NCBI GenBank assembly: GCA_020543525.1
Contig: JAHYIO010000001.1
Location: forward strand, 2,232,001-2,296,000
From: Coriolopsis trogii
Taxonomy: Eukaryota; Basidiomycota; Agaricomycetes; Polyporales; Polyporaceae
Reading direction: 5' to 3'
Length of the DNA stretch: 64,000 bases
A program made the position numbers and the translations under genes. Position 1 is the stretch's first letter, and each line of letters begins with the position of its first letter. The notes under the pieces are model-generated. The model was not told where the DNA came from. It saw only the letters and a program-made list of their open reading frames with translations, and searched no databases. Positions 1 through 13,409 of this stretch are shown here, piece after piece.

Positions 1-818
1 CTACACTCTCACTCACCTGGAGCTCCTTGAATGCGCGGTCGGCCCACTTCGTGTCCTTCGTCAAGCGGTAGACGTAGCCGAACGCCTTGATCCTCATCTT
101 GATCTCACGAGCATTGTCGAGGATACCACTGTCACCGTCCATGAAGTATTGAACGACGGGCAGGTCGTAGTAGGCCGTGGCGTTGCCAAAGATGGTGTTG
201 TTCCATGACTTGAGATAGGGATCATTGGCAATAAGGTCGGGGAGTGCGTCCCACTTGTATTGAGGGGCAATTAAGCGAGGACGGTCCGTACGGACGTTGG
301 TAGGAGAGGGATTGGCAGGTTGGAAGGGATCTGAAGGCCACGCAGCGGCGTTGTTGGAGGCACTAAACGTGGGACTTCCATAGAGCGCAGTGTTTGTCTA
401 ACGCATAAGAAGTGAGCGGGCATAGACTGTGTGACAACGGACGACTGGCACTCACGGCGGAAGGGTAAAGAGGGAGGAGATATTGGCTGTTGGTGGCGGT
501 AGGGAAGAGACCGATGTCATTCTGTGCACCGCCCGAGGCCTCGTTTGAGTCGCCCGAAGACGAAGCACTGCTGGTGCTGCTGGAGCTCTTGTGACGGACA
601 CCAATAACGATTCCAACGACAGCGGCAATGACAACCACGAGCGCGACAGGGATACCGATCTTCACCCACTTGCTGGTACCCTTCTTGGCCTTCTGAGGGC
701 TGATGAAGCCTGTGGACTCGTTGTAGTAGGGGTCGCCGGAGCCATAAGGCGTGGGCTGGTGAAGCTGGGAGGCGTTGCTGTGGTTGTATGTGGGGTTGTA
801 GGTGTAGTTGGAGGCCAT
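1..818 (-). CDS. Heparinase II/III-like membrane-anchored lyase, 5' part (runs off left edge)
   Basis: Exons 456-818 and 17-397 give the first 248 residues; a GTGAGT donor at 16 starts an intron that leaves the window, so the gene is partial. There is a short cytosolic N-terminus, one hydrophobic segment at about residues 52-74 (type II anchor), a Ser-rich linker, then a conserved stretch after the motif NSQYLLPLYPS. It aligns throughout with the complete gene at 29063-31531, and both introns fall at the same positions (after YPS-A/T and after ELQ). That paralogue carries the heparinase II/III toroid and C-terminal domain, so this copy is expected to be a polysaccharide lyase or related enzyme at the cell surface or in the secretory pathway. 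The substrate cannot be told. The start is the first ATG of the frame. Confidence 0.8.
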
Positions 819-1294
819 GGCGCCGCAGGCCTCGCGGGATTAGAGACAGAAAGGAGAGGACAGCAGAAAACTGCTCAGTTTAGTGGGTAGAATATGGTGG
901 ACACGCCAGACGGCGGAAGAGGAGATGGGGCTGGTGGTCGTTACAGTGCAAGAGGTAGAGGCGTTGTTACTGTGATCGTTTTGTCTGTCTAGACACGTCG
1001 GCCTCTCTCTCGCCTTGCCCTGCGACCCCTCGGCATCCTCCGGCGCTCTCTATTTCCGTCTTGGCTATTTTTGCCAACGACCTCAACTCGCTCAACGCGG
1101 CATACATGATTTACATTAGACTTGGACGTCCATTCCAATGCCCATCAGGATGCTCGTGTTCATACAATGCGCGAGTTGTGGGGAAAGCTGCCTGCAGAGC
1201 ACAAGCGATACGAGTACTACCCTAGCGTTATCCATCTTCCTATCCCGTACTAGAGCCATCTGGACGAAGCCAGATGGGCATTTGCACTCATCCA
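819..1294. promoter_or_regulatory. Upstream region of the lyase gene and 3' flank of the thiolase gene
   Basis: This stretch holds the presumed promoter of the minus-strand lyase (ATG at 818) and the 3' UTR of the minus-strand thiolase (stop at 1295). I see no coding potential, TATA box or repeat that stands out. Confidence 0.4.
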
Positions 1295-2899
<1,605 letters not shown>

Positions 2900-3393
2900 G
2901 GCTTGAGTCGTAGAGAAGATGGGTAGAGATGAGTTCAAGTTGGGGGACGTTCACCAAACAGGGGTCCGGGGAAGACCTGAGGAAAGCAGGGACTATGTAT
3001 AAGCGTTGGCCGCCACCTCGGTGGCTGAAGTCAGGAGGTACACCAGCGTCGGAACAAGCATTGCCTACACGCGAAGCGGTATTCTGAGATGCCGGTCGCG
3101 GTAATCACGTTGGCGCGAATGTCTCGTTCTCTGTTTTGTCACTGAATCGTGATCGTGAAAGTCTACCGGAAACAACACACAAGTTCAGTTGAACCGCGTA
3201 AGTATTACAGCTTTGCGCAAACTTGCCCCGAACGGTGACGTCGACGTCGATGCCCGGAGCCTTCGGATGAGCATCTGGCGCTGGCGTCCCACTGGGCTCG
3301 TTCCTCCCCACCCACCACACCTGCTCTGCTGCGAGGTTAGCCTCTTTCAACGAGACTTTCTTTACTGCACGATAACTCTCGAGCTCGCTAGTC
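2900..3393. promoter_or_regulatory. Divergent promoter region, thiolase / TatD nuclease
   Basis: 494 bp separate the two start codons (2899 minus, 3394 plus), so both 5' ends must be served from here. Small open frames occur on both strands but show no conserved product. Confidence 0.5.
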
Positions 3394-4876
3394 ATGCCAG
3401 TGACTGTTGTCTCTGCGAGACCTGCGGCGCAGCAGCAAGTGCTTTCACCCGGGAACTACAGGTTCATCGGTATGCGATATCGTAGACTATCCTAGGGTCT
3501 AGTGATACTGATTGAAGGCATTGGGCCATGGTGCAGATATTGCTGGTACATACTCTGCCTGAGATTGCTAGAGTTGCATCCAAACTCCCATGCAGTGAAC
3601 TTGACCGACCCAGTCTTCAGGGGATACCATCATGGCAAGCAAAAACATGACGGTTAGTACGGGACCACTGCGGCGAGCGACAAGATCCATAGTTTAAAAC
3701 CTGACCACAATCCTAGACGACATGGAGGCTATGCTTGAGCGTTCCAGAGCGGCTGGCGTGAAAAGCATGATCATCACCGGAGGCAGTCTCCACGAGTCCA
3801 AGGAGGCACTAGAGCTTGCCAAACAGCTCGGCTTCTACGCCACTGTGGGATGCCACCCCACCCGTTCATCGCAATTCGACCAATTCCGCGGAGGACCCGA
3901 GAAATATCTAGAGGAACTCGATAAGTTGATTGCTGCTAACCTGACCGGGAAAGGCAGAGTAGTCGCCGTAGGAGAATGCGGGCTAGGTACGGCAGCTCCT
4001 TTCCTCCCTGGACATGGACGCCGTTTGATACTTCCTCGGCCATAGACTACGATCGCACTCACTTTGCACCAGAAGATGTTCAGCGCCGCCATTTCCGTAC
4101 GCGATGCACCGTCTCCACGAATGTGTCCTATAACTGTCGTTTCCAGGCTCACAATTATCCTTGGCGAAAAAGCATCACCTACCCTTGTTCCTTCACTCCC
4201 GCGCCGCCCATAAGGATTTCGTCCGAATCCTCCGTGAAGAAGGATTCGGCGAAGACGGTGGACGGGGCATCGGCGCGAAGGGTGGCGTCGTCCATAGCTT
4301 TACCGGGACGCCCGAGGAAGCCACCGAGTTGGTGAGTAGACTTCCGCTGATCCAATCTCCAATTTCACTCCAACTCATTTACAGATGGATATGGGCTTCC
4401 ATATTGGGTGCGTCGCACATACATCATCGCTGGTCCCACGCCGCTAAGTGGTGACAAACAGGGTGAATGGTTGTTCAATGAAGACAGCAGATAACCTCGC
4501 CACTGTAAAAGCAATTCGTCCAGACAAGATCATGTTCGAGACCGGTGAGCCCAACGTACCATCCAAGCCGTGAAGCCAGCGTCACCGATGTCGCTGTATT
4601 CTAGATGCACCTTGGTGTTCTCTGACTTCCACGCATGCATCGAAACCTCACATCGCATCTTTGCCACCCAATCTGAACGTCCTCTACTTCCCGCCTGCAA
4701 CGAAACCCGAGTCCTTTGTCTACGGTCGGCCTGTGAAAGGCAGGAACGAGCCCACCGCGATCGGCGGTGTCGCATGGGTAGTCCACAAATTGAACAACGG
4801 CATTCCATTTGACAAGATTACGGAAAAGGGGTGGAAGAATACTGTAGAGCTCTTCGGACTGTCAGAGTTACAATAA
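3394..4876 (+). CDS. TatD-family metal-dependent deoxyribonuclease
   Basis: Nine exons (3394-3469, 3537-3545, 3596-3652, 3717-3986, 4046-4096, 4147-4331, 4385-4407, 4462-4544, 4605-4876) give 341 residues. TatD enzymes are TIM-barrel metallohydrolases with 3'-5' exonuclease or endonuclease activity, linked to DNA repair and apoptotic DNA breakdown. Signature elements appear in order: RFIDIAVNLTD near residue 25, VGCHPTRSSQF, VAVGECGLDYDR, LPLFLHSRAAHKDF, VVHSFTGTPEEA, GFHIGVNGCSMKT and the C-terminal FETDAPWCS with the metal-ligand Asp. The second exon is only 9 nt (coding the end of D, then I-A) and is needed to complete the first metal-binding strand. The usual family motif there is FIDIGVNLTD, so Ala replaces Gly. 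The stop is 57 bp from the stop of the convergent F-box gene. Confidence 0.92.
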
Positions 4877-4932
4877 GCGTGAATCACAATATCATACATG
4901 TATCCAAAAGAAAACTCCAAAAAGTGCCATGA

Positions 4933-6772
4933 TCACCGTTTCCACTTTGCTGCCTTCTTCGACATATACACGCAGCTCACCACAGGAACCCTCTCCCTCA
5001 ACCATGGCAGGATGCCCGAGTCCACTTGCGAACAATCGTCGATGATGAGAGCCTGCAAGGGCTGCACGGGCCTAGCGTCCACCTCCGTACCTTCGCCAGC
5101 AGCGGGAGCCTCGGACGCTCCTCCCAGCCTCAACTTCACCAAGCGCACGAGCGGCCCTCCCCTGACATCGACATTGCCTGAGCAATCGAGTCGACGCAAC
5201 TCTGGGCAGTAAACGCGCGCACATTGATCCTGCGCTCCGGGATCGCTTGGGGGCATTGGGCGTGCGAGAGCCTCGAGGATGACGTTGGTGCAGTTAAGCC
5301 CTAGCATGAAGAGTTCTAACGTCTGTAGGCCATTCGCTCGTGCGAGGACGCGTATCAGAAGGTTCGGGTCGAATGCTACGCGGCTAAGGGAGAGACTGGT
5401 GAGGGTGGAAGCGGTGCCATTAGCGAGGTATTCGAGAGTTTGGTCCAAAACTCGCGGACATGTGGCCAGATAAAGTGTTGTGAGGGCTGGCAATGACAGT
5501 AAGGGAAGCAGATCGTTGGGGTTGGTGGCTTTGAGCCGAAGCGAGTGGAGGTGAGGGAGAGAGATCGGCAGTGGAGGGCTTCCTGCGGGTGGTATGTTGG
5601 GTGGCGTCAAGAAGTTCTCCACGGCCAGATCTTCGAGTGAAGAGTTATTGTGCAAGAACTGCAAGAAGAGCGGGAAGTCTCCCTCATTCAAACATGAGGT
5701 CAGTGAGCAAGACTGAAGGCCCTTGAATGTTTCTGATACCAGTCCCCAATTGATCCTGGCTAGGCCATTGGCAGTGGCCACTATTGTACGACATCGGAAG
5801 ACGGGAGTTATGGCGTCGGACCAAAGGATATCCCCGCGACCAGCTGTTGGTACCCCCACGTCCCACCCCTGAAAAGCGGATGCGATGGCTGAAACAAGAG
5901 GAGGATCAAAATGGAGGATGAGCTCTCGAAGGGCAAGAGATCCAAATCTGAGAATTCGAAGGTTATCCAAGGATAGCGAACGTAATGCCTCACAGACCGA
6001 CGGGTCATCCGTACAGTCTCGGAGCAACGCGATCTCTCGGATACGATTATTGGAGCGCTCTTTCCAGAGCTTGATTTTGCGCTTCGGATGCTTGTCTGCG
6101 ACCACAAGAGTGTCCCAGAAGGTCGGGGTTCCGACAATCGTGGTCCGCCAATTCTTGCAGACCTGGGCGAGCGTAACAACACAGGCGGGATCTTCGTCCA
6201 AGAGCATGGCGAACATCGTGGTGGCAATCTCTACTGGAAGCTTGCCAAAGTGATAGGCTCGCAGGGAGGCGAGCCTTGCCGATTCTTTGGCTGCGTCGTC
6301 ACGAGCGCTATGGATCTCGTCTTGGAGTTTAATCATCTCGTCTCGTCGCGTTAGTTGTTGAGGAGGGATACGCTCGAGGGCCAGAGCCACCATTCGCGCT
6401 GCAGCATCGAACTTGCGAATTTGAAGAAAGAGACGTGCAGACCGAGCATATCCCTGAGATAGTTTAAATGCGCGCTGCAAATGTCAAAATATGGGAACAT
6501 ACCTGCCAACGACTAGGCTGCAGGTCGATTACAGTCTTCGAGTCTAGCAAAGCTTCTTTGGTTTTGCCGACCTTCTGGTAGGCGGCGGCACGCGCATCGC
6601 AAATCTTCATTTTGTCCCCTCCAAGTGAAAGAGCCTAGCGCAAGAGTCGGTCGTGGTATCAATATTGGCGTCGTGTAGTACTCACTTCGGAAAAACGAGC
6701 TATCGCGTCCTCGTAGCTTCCAGAACGGAAGCTGGCCACTCCCTTTTCAAATGGCGCTTGCCACTTAGACAT
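4933..6772 (-). CDS. TPR / F-box / leucine-rich-repeat protein (Pof3-like)
   Basis: Exons 6686-6772, 6503-6634 and 4933-6453 give 580 residues. The N-terminal ~130 residues form helical pairs of TPR type (FEKGVASFRSGSYEDAIARF; DARAAAYQKVGKTKEALLDS). An F-box follows at about 144-190 (KLPVEIATTMFAMLL, then WRTTI...FWDTL), then a long leucine-rich region to residue ~570. This order matches fission yeast Pof3 and budding yeast Dia2, substrate receptors of SCF ubiquitin ligases acting on chromatin-bound replication factors. I infer an SCF receptor role; orthology to Pof3/Dia2 is unproven because fungi carry large F-box families. The start at 6772 opens directly into the first TPR helix. Confidence 0.85.
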
Positions 6773-7124
6773 CACTTGAACAATAGCCTCAGGTACTGGA
6801 TGGCGGTTCGGAGGAGGAAGGGTATGTAGTTGTGGTAAGCCGACAACTGTGGCCAGAGTAGCAGTTGCGGATGCGGTTAGCGCGTCATCTCAACGCGTAT
6901 GGTCACAGCGTGACACCGGATAAAACACGTGCACCTCCGACAGTCACACAGACTCGGACAAGCCTCGGGCAGACTCCGCAGAGTCTCGAGTCTCCCCCAG
7001 GCCCCTCGTCTCGACGACAGCTGCTGCGACTCCGAGCTCGTTCCCCTCGCCTTCGCCAGGGCTACCCCAGCTTCTCGTGGCTTGGCACTCCAGACAATTG
7101 CCTCCTCACGACACTTCATGGACC
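6773..7124. promoter_or_regulatory. Divergent promoter region, F-box / ceramide glucosyltransferase
   Basis: 352 bp lie between the start codons at 6772 (minus) and 7125 (plus). No TATA box is evident and the stretch is GC-rich, as in many fungal housekeeping promoters. Confidence 0.45.
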
Positions 7125-8608
7125 ATGTCTGACATCAGAGGCCTGCTCAAACTCATCTTGGCTTCAGCAAGTGTCGTATGGTATGCCATACTCTGGAGTA
7201 TTGGCATATTGGGTTGTGTGTCTGCGTAAGTTCCATTCCGATGTATACGGATTCTCTCCTCATGCGCTGTAGTCGCAAGCGTTACAGGCTGCGCCCGCGT
7301 TCCCCTCTTGCATCCGCCCCCGCATCCTCCGTACCGGGAGTTACCATCTTACGCCCCCTCAAGGGACTGGACACGAACCTTTATGAGAACCTTGAATCTA
7401 CGTTCACCCAGGAGTATCCAAACTATGAGATATTCTTTTGCGTGGACGATGAAGACGATCAGGCGCTGTCCGTTGTTCACGACCTCATGGCCAAATATCC
7501 CAATGTGAACGCACATGTTGCCGTCAGTAAGTACCCTATATTCTGCTTTGACGTCGCAGGCTCACAGTGTGCTGTGCGCCTGACAGGGGCGGGGCTGACG
7601 GTGGGGGTTAACCCCAAAGTCAATAATCTCGTGACTGGGTATCGTCAGGCAGCTCATGACATCCTCTGGGTACTCGACTCCAACATCATAGCGGATCGCG
7701 GCACCCTCGCGCGCGCAGTGGACATCCTCGAGCCCCCACCTACTGCTCCTCGCTTATCACATGCTCGTATTGGCGTGGTGCACCACGTTCCCTTTGCCTG
7801 GGTCTCCAACTATGCCCTCGGCTCTTGTGTCGAGGAAGCGTTCCTCAACACCAACCATGCCAAGATGTACATTGCAATCAACACTGTTGCAATTGACTCA
7901 TGTGTGGTTGGCAAGTCATGCCTGTACCGCAAATCAGACCTGGAGCGTGTGGACGGCTCCTTGCGGCCAATACCAAACGCTGAGAATGGGGGTTGTCAAC
8001 CTGGGGAGCGAGGGCTCGAGACATTCGGTCGGTTCCTGGCCGAGGACAACATGATAGCGGGTGCACTGTGGCACGAACTAGGCCTCCGGCACGACCTGTC
8101 TTGCGACGTTGCGAGGAACGCTGTGGGCGACATGACTCTCATGGATTACATCGCGCGGCGTATACGTTGGATCCGCGTACGAAAGCGTATGGTCTTCGCC
8201 GCCACGATGGCCGAACCTTTCACCGAATCTATCGTAGCAGGAGTCCTCGCCGCACTCGGGCTGAAGTATCTCCTGCACATCACACCGTGGCTATTCCTTC
8301 CTCTTCACTTCATCCTCTGGCTATACGTCGACTTCGATGTCTTCGCATCACTGGCTGGCCATCCTGTTCCTCCTAGCAAGCGGTGGCAATTCGTTGGCGC
8401 CTGGGCCCTGAGGGAAATGCTTGCCCTTCCGATTTGGTGTGCAGCTATTTTCGGTAACCAAGTCGAATGGAGGGGTGTGAGGTATGAGGTCATGCAAAAT
8501 GGCGAGGTTCGGAGAGCCAACAGCCATGGGTCCGGGATATTGGGGCGTCTTTGGGGGATTGGGAGAAAGAGGGTGGATCACTACGAGGCCCTAGATAGCC
8601 ACGAATGA
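7125..8608 (+). CDS. Ceramide glucosyltransferase (GT21)
   Basis: Transfers glucose from UDP-glucose to ceramide, making glucosylceramide on the cytosolic face of Golgi/ER membranes. Exons 7125-7225, 7273-7526 and 7587-8608 give 458 residues. An N-terminal membrane segment (residues ~6-33) is followed by the GT21 motifs: D1 in FFCVDDEDDQA, D2 in ILWVLDSNII, D3 in FGRFLAEDNM and the (Q/R)xxRW motif as RRIRW, then hydrophobic C-terminal segments around FLPLHFILWLYVDFDVF. The 60-nt second intron (7527-7586) has no stop and is a multiple of three, so a retained-intron product would stay in frame; splicing restores the usual spacing before GVNPKVNNL. Fungal glucosylceramide has 9-methylated sphingoid bases and affects hyphal growth and plant-defensin sensitivity (family knowledge). 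Confidence 0.95.
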
Positions 8609-8889
8609 ATTTCCTTAAATATCAATACTGTCCATGCCTTTTCAGAGGGGTAGTGGTGACAGCCAGGCCCTGGTTTGCATGTCCGAGCGCAGTGGGCGTC
8701 AGAGCATCCAGACAACAGGACCAAACTGATTACAGCCGGTGCATCCAGGACACTGCAACCACTCAAATTCGTGGTTACTCTGCTCGCGGTCCACTCTACA
8801 TTAATCCCGCTTGTTCTTTAGCTTCATCGCATCACGACCACGTACTGGACGACTAGCTTGGACAATCTCTCCCTGCTCTCAGGTCGGTC

Positions 8890-11800
8890 ATGGGTGACGC
8901 TGAATCTGTCCGCCAAAGGATAATATCCTCGGTATTCGCTACCAAGCTCACCGACCAGCAATATGTTTCGCACATCAAGATTTGGGAGTCGGACACCAAC
9001 GATGAGGCTGGCAAGAAGCCTCGCTATATCATACTGTCCCGTATGCCGTTGTCACTTTCCGATCTTCACGTGTACCGAACGTCTCTCTTGCAGAGGCCAA
9101 TAGCGGCGGTGGCTTCATCCATAAGTCGAAGCTGAATTCCAATGGCACCTTCTCCGTCGGTAAGACATGGAATCTCGTTGAGCTCAGAGGCATTGAAGTA
9201 TTAAATGTGAGTTCTATTACGTTGCGCACGAGGGCAGCGGTCTCACTGTGATCCTATATGCAGCCTCTGGCGTTCAATGTCGCCCTCTCGCGAACCCACC
9301 GGTGGCAGACGGAGAGTCAAAGAGATCAAAGTTTATTCATCTCCGAGCTGATACAGCTGTTTCGTACCGTGATGGGAGGCAACGCGCCACTAGACCTAGT
9401 GGGGGTGCGCGACTCCAGTGAAGCTTGTACGTCGCCTCTTTTGTCACTGCCATTCAGCCGTCCGAGCATTCCTCAACGCCAGCAAGGCCGCCCCCTCTCG
9501 CATTCCAAAGGATGGAACGGGCGCCGACCCCTACCAACGGTGTCCCTTTGCCACCTTCCACGCCTCGTCGTGCGGTGAACGGGTATTCGGATGCATCGCC
9601 TTCGTACACGAATGGAAGGACAGGTAGAACGAGCGCAGTCTCTAACGGCGTGGCAACTCCACGATCATCATCAAGAGTGCGGCGTCCGCGCAGCCCCCCT
9701 CGAGCAGACTCTCCAGACTTCTCGAGACCACCACCTACAGTCATTCCAGAACGCGCAGCAACTCCGGTACGGACTCGCCCATCCACTCCGTCCCGAGAGC
9801 CATTACCGCCTCCGAGTGCTCTACGACCACGGCACGCTCGGTTACCATCTAACACTGATAGTTCCAGCCGCACGTCAGCTGCGACGACTTCAAGCCAGCT
9901 TACGTACCCGTCTTCAGCGACTTCTATCCAGTCCGAATCTCATTACGACTCTCGGCAAAACGGATACGGGACAGCACGCGGATCTTTCGAATCTCCAGCA
10001 CGTTCTGCGTCACCTGCTCCAGGTGCATTAGCACAGCCGTCTTCGAGACAAGCGTACCCAACCTCTCCAGAGGTGTCGAGTGCGCCTTCCATTACTCCCA
10101 CTCCCTCCGCGCGACAACCACAGCCGCCACATACACGCGGATACAGTATCAGTACAGGAACACAAGGCACACGGCGGGAAAACACCCGTGTATCCTTCTT
10201 TGACCCAACGAATCAGGCAACTCTGAATCGTGTCTTGTCTGGGGATGCTATGTTGCACGAGGAGGTGGATGCCGATGGTGAGGGCACTGGGGAAGTGGAG
10301 GAGAGCGCTCAAGCAACGCTTGAGAGCGTGGAAGAAATGCTTGAGGGTTATGAGTGGGCGAGCGACGACATCCTGGGACGACGCGCTTTGACCGGGACTG
10401 CGGAGCAAATCGAAGCCAGGCTACTTGACGAGCTCATGGCATTAGATAAAGTATTGCCACTCGTGTGTTGTCATCGATGGTGACTGACATGGGTCGATTT
10501 TGCGTAGGCGAACATCCACTCCTTCATCGAATCCGATGACCGAATCGTCACAGTTTTGAAATACCTGGACGATGCGCTAGCGGAGCTGGACACGATGGAG
10601 AGCGTCGTCTCGTCGTACAAGATTCATCTGAACGTTAGTTTTCTGCGTGTTCTGGGAGTGCGGTTGCTGACGTATCGACAGGCTGTCAGCGATGACATTG
10701 CGTACATTCAGGGTCAAGGCCGCGGTTTGCAAGTGCAGACGCAAAACCAGCGGGCGCTCCTGAATGAGCTGGAGGAGCTGCTGGTATGTCAACGTGACGC
10801 ATACAAGGATATAGTGCTAATCCATACCTCATAGCAAACTGTCCAAGTTGACTCGAGTTCTTTGCTGGCGCTCACGCAAGAGTCCTTGGAGCAGACATGG
10901 AGTATCAAGAATCTGGAGACTTCTGTCACAGTGCTCTACAAGGCTTTGTTGGCCGGACGGGATCGCGGTGCGTACAAGGCTTCCTCTACCATCATGCTCG
11001 GAGCTCACGCAGCTTTATAGACATGGCTGCCACTATGGAGCGGTTGGACGAGTACAAGAAGTATAATGCGCAGTTTTGCAAGCGCGTACTGGATTACTTG
11101 TCTATAGTGTTTACCGCACAGGTGTGTGTCAAGATGCTTCAGTCCACCGACAAAGATTCTCACAAGATACTAGGGCAAGATGCTTCTTGGCGACGACAAC
11201 GGTATCGTTAAGGCTGGTCGTGGACGCATCACGATTAAGGATCATAGGACCTTCGAGACGTACCTCGAAAGATACCGCGGTCTGCTGCTGTACCTCAAGG
11301 AGATGGACGAAAGCGCATATGCGAAAATCTGTGCAGTGAGTGTAGCATGCGATGTCTGGGTGACTGGAGCCTGATAATACATCATTGTAGGCATACTTCT
11401 CTGCTGCGAGTGAGCTGCACTCCACTCAGATCAAGGCGCTATTATCCGCATACGGCAACCTGGTCAAGAAGGTACCCACAGAAGAAGATTCAGGAGGTAA
11501 AGTCCCATCTACGCATTATATATCACTTTTCGCTGACTGAACGCACAGGCTTCTCTGGGGTAACACCAACAAGCAATGCATCCAAGGCGGCTCAAGGAAT
11601 GCGCCGAGCAGGCACAATTGTCCGCTCTCCACTCGAGAGGCGAGACAACAAGCGGGAAGCAGGTGACGGGGAGTTGCGTGCTGCCGAGGTACAACTTTTC
11701 ACGAGGAACCATACGTCAAATGGTCCCACTGACGCAACGTGTAGGCTCTGAGCATGGTCCTCGATCAGCTGGCTCGCACGATCTATGCTGAAGAAGGGTG

Positions 11801-13157
11801 GATTATGAATTTCCTCCAGATTGACGATGCTGCGCAGACGTTCGCCGACTACATGGGCTTAGAGAACTACTTCCGCCGCCAAGCTGCGCGATGGGCCGGC
11901 CTCAGTCAAGCGACAACTAAGCTCGTTCGAGGGGCCATGGATCTTATTTTCGGATTCCTCCCTTTGGAGTTGAAAGCTTGGCTCGATGTAGCCATTGAGC
12001 GCGACGGCTTGTGAGAACAGATGTCAGATGATGTATAGTTTACGCTAACACGTCTTCACAGCCAGGTTGTGGGGATGTTAGCCTCCCTTGAGAAGTTTCA
12101 GTCGGAGGCCGAGGAACGCGGCAATGCTTTCTTACTCACTGCATTGGAGAAACATCAAATGCGTCTGAAAGCCATGTTTGAGCGACAAGTTGTGCGTATT
12201 CATAGTGCAGGCTTTCAAAGGGGATGCTGATCGTTGCTTCAGAATGACCATATCAAGTCTATCGAGGAAACGAAGCTCACAAGCAAGAAGCGGAAAGGTG
12301 TTGCACCCTTCATCAAATATTTCCCAACCTACATCAGCCGCGTCGAGACGCAGCTCATCGGGTCCGATACACTGGAGATTCGACAAAGTGTCGACGCTGC
12401 ATACGACAAGATTGTGCAAGCAATGTTCGATGCTCTCAAGCAGATGGCGAAGATCGGCGGCGACGAGGAAGACAAGGGCCAACTCAACTATCACGTCATC
12501 CTAATCGGTAGGTTATATTTCTCACTGCGTGATCGATGGTCGTTCCTGACAATCCACCTGCAGAGAATATGCATTACTTCGTGGCCGAAGTGTCTCAGAT
12601 TGAGATAGGCACCGTCGCTATGTTCTTGAAGCGTGCAGAGGCTATCTATGAGGAGAACCTTAATGCCTACGTCAAGATTGTCCTGCGACGCCCGTTCGCT
12701 AAGATTATCGTAAGCGAGCTGTTGACCCTCGAGGATATCATCATCTAATATGACTTCCCAGGAATACTTCGAGGGCGTGGAACGACTGCTGAAGACCACT
12801 GCGCCGACGGAGATTTCGTCGAATAGTAGCTATTCGAAGTCAGCGCTGAAGAAGGTCGTCAAGGAGTACAATTCGAAAGACATCCGGAAGCACGTGGATG
12901 CCCTGTTCAAACGTGTAGAGAAGCACTTCGACGAAGCGTCCGAGAAGACCACTGCAGAGGGTGCCAGTGCGAGCACCGGGATCGCTCCTGGTACTGTCAT
13001 GGTTGGCGTATGGAAGGCGTGCGAGGAGGAGCTGCTGCGGATCACAGACTTGTTCAACAAGAGGATCACCCAGTGCTATAAGGAGACCGGAGTGACACTG
13101 GAGTACTCTGCCGTAGATGTCGAGACCGCATTCAAGAGGCATCGGGTGAATTCTTGA
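8890..13157 (+). CDS. SEC3: Exocyst complex subunit Sec3
   Basis: Sec3 marks sites of polarised exocytosis and helps tether secretory vesicles to the plasma membrane. Sixteen exons: 8890-9040, 9094-9206, 9264-9404, 9458-10450, 10508-10633, 10682-10783, 10835-10967, 11021-11121, 11174-11335, 11391-11496, 11549-11688, 11745-12010, 12062-12191, 12243-12507, 12564-12709 and 12762-13157 (1156 residues). The N-terminal ~130 residues are the PIP2/Rho-binding cryptic PH domain (HIKIWESDTND; FIHKSKLNSNGTFSVGKTW). A ~200-residue Ser/Pro-rich disordered segment follows, then the FFDPTNQATL block, coiled coil, and the helical CorEx bundles to the C-terminal TAFKRH. The third intron must use the donor at 9405 rather than the stronger-looking GTACGT at 9427, which would leave a 31-nt intron out of phase. 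Length matches fungal Sec3. Confidence 0.93.
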
Positions 13158-13409
13158 GATATCTTCGCTGTATGATAGTTGTTTGAGTAGATCTAACTTA
13201 TTTCATTTGGGATCGGACACATATGCGCTTGACTCGAGTGTTGATACATTACATGCATGCGGGATTCTGCCCCTCTAAGCTCCTGCCAGTGGATGGGATG
13301 CCCTTGATGGGCGTCTATATGGAGGATGGAGCGCCGGAAGGACCAACGCGCGAGATACGAAGATAGAGAGGAGCTGCTTGACTTATTCCACACGCCTATT
13401 CCTCATGCA

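Noticed and set aside
9427..9457. 31-nt intron in Sec3 with a good GTACGT donor
   Set aside because: Too short and out of phase; the donor at 9405 gives a 53-nt intron in phase.
12495..12799. Minus-strand frames opposite Sec3
   Set aside because: No conserved content; mirror of the coding strand.
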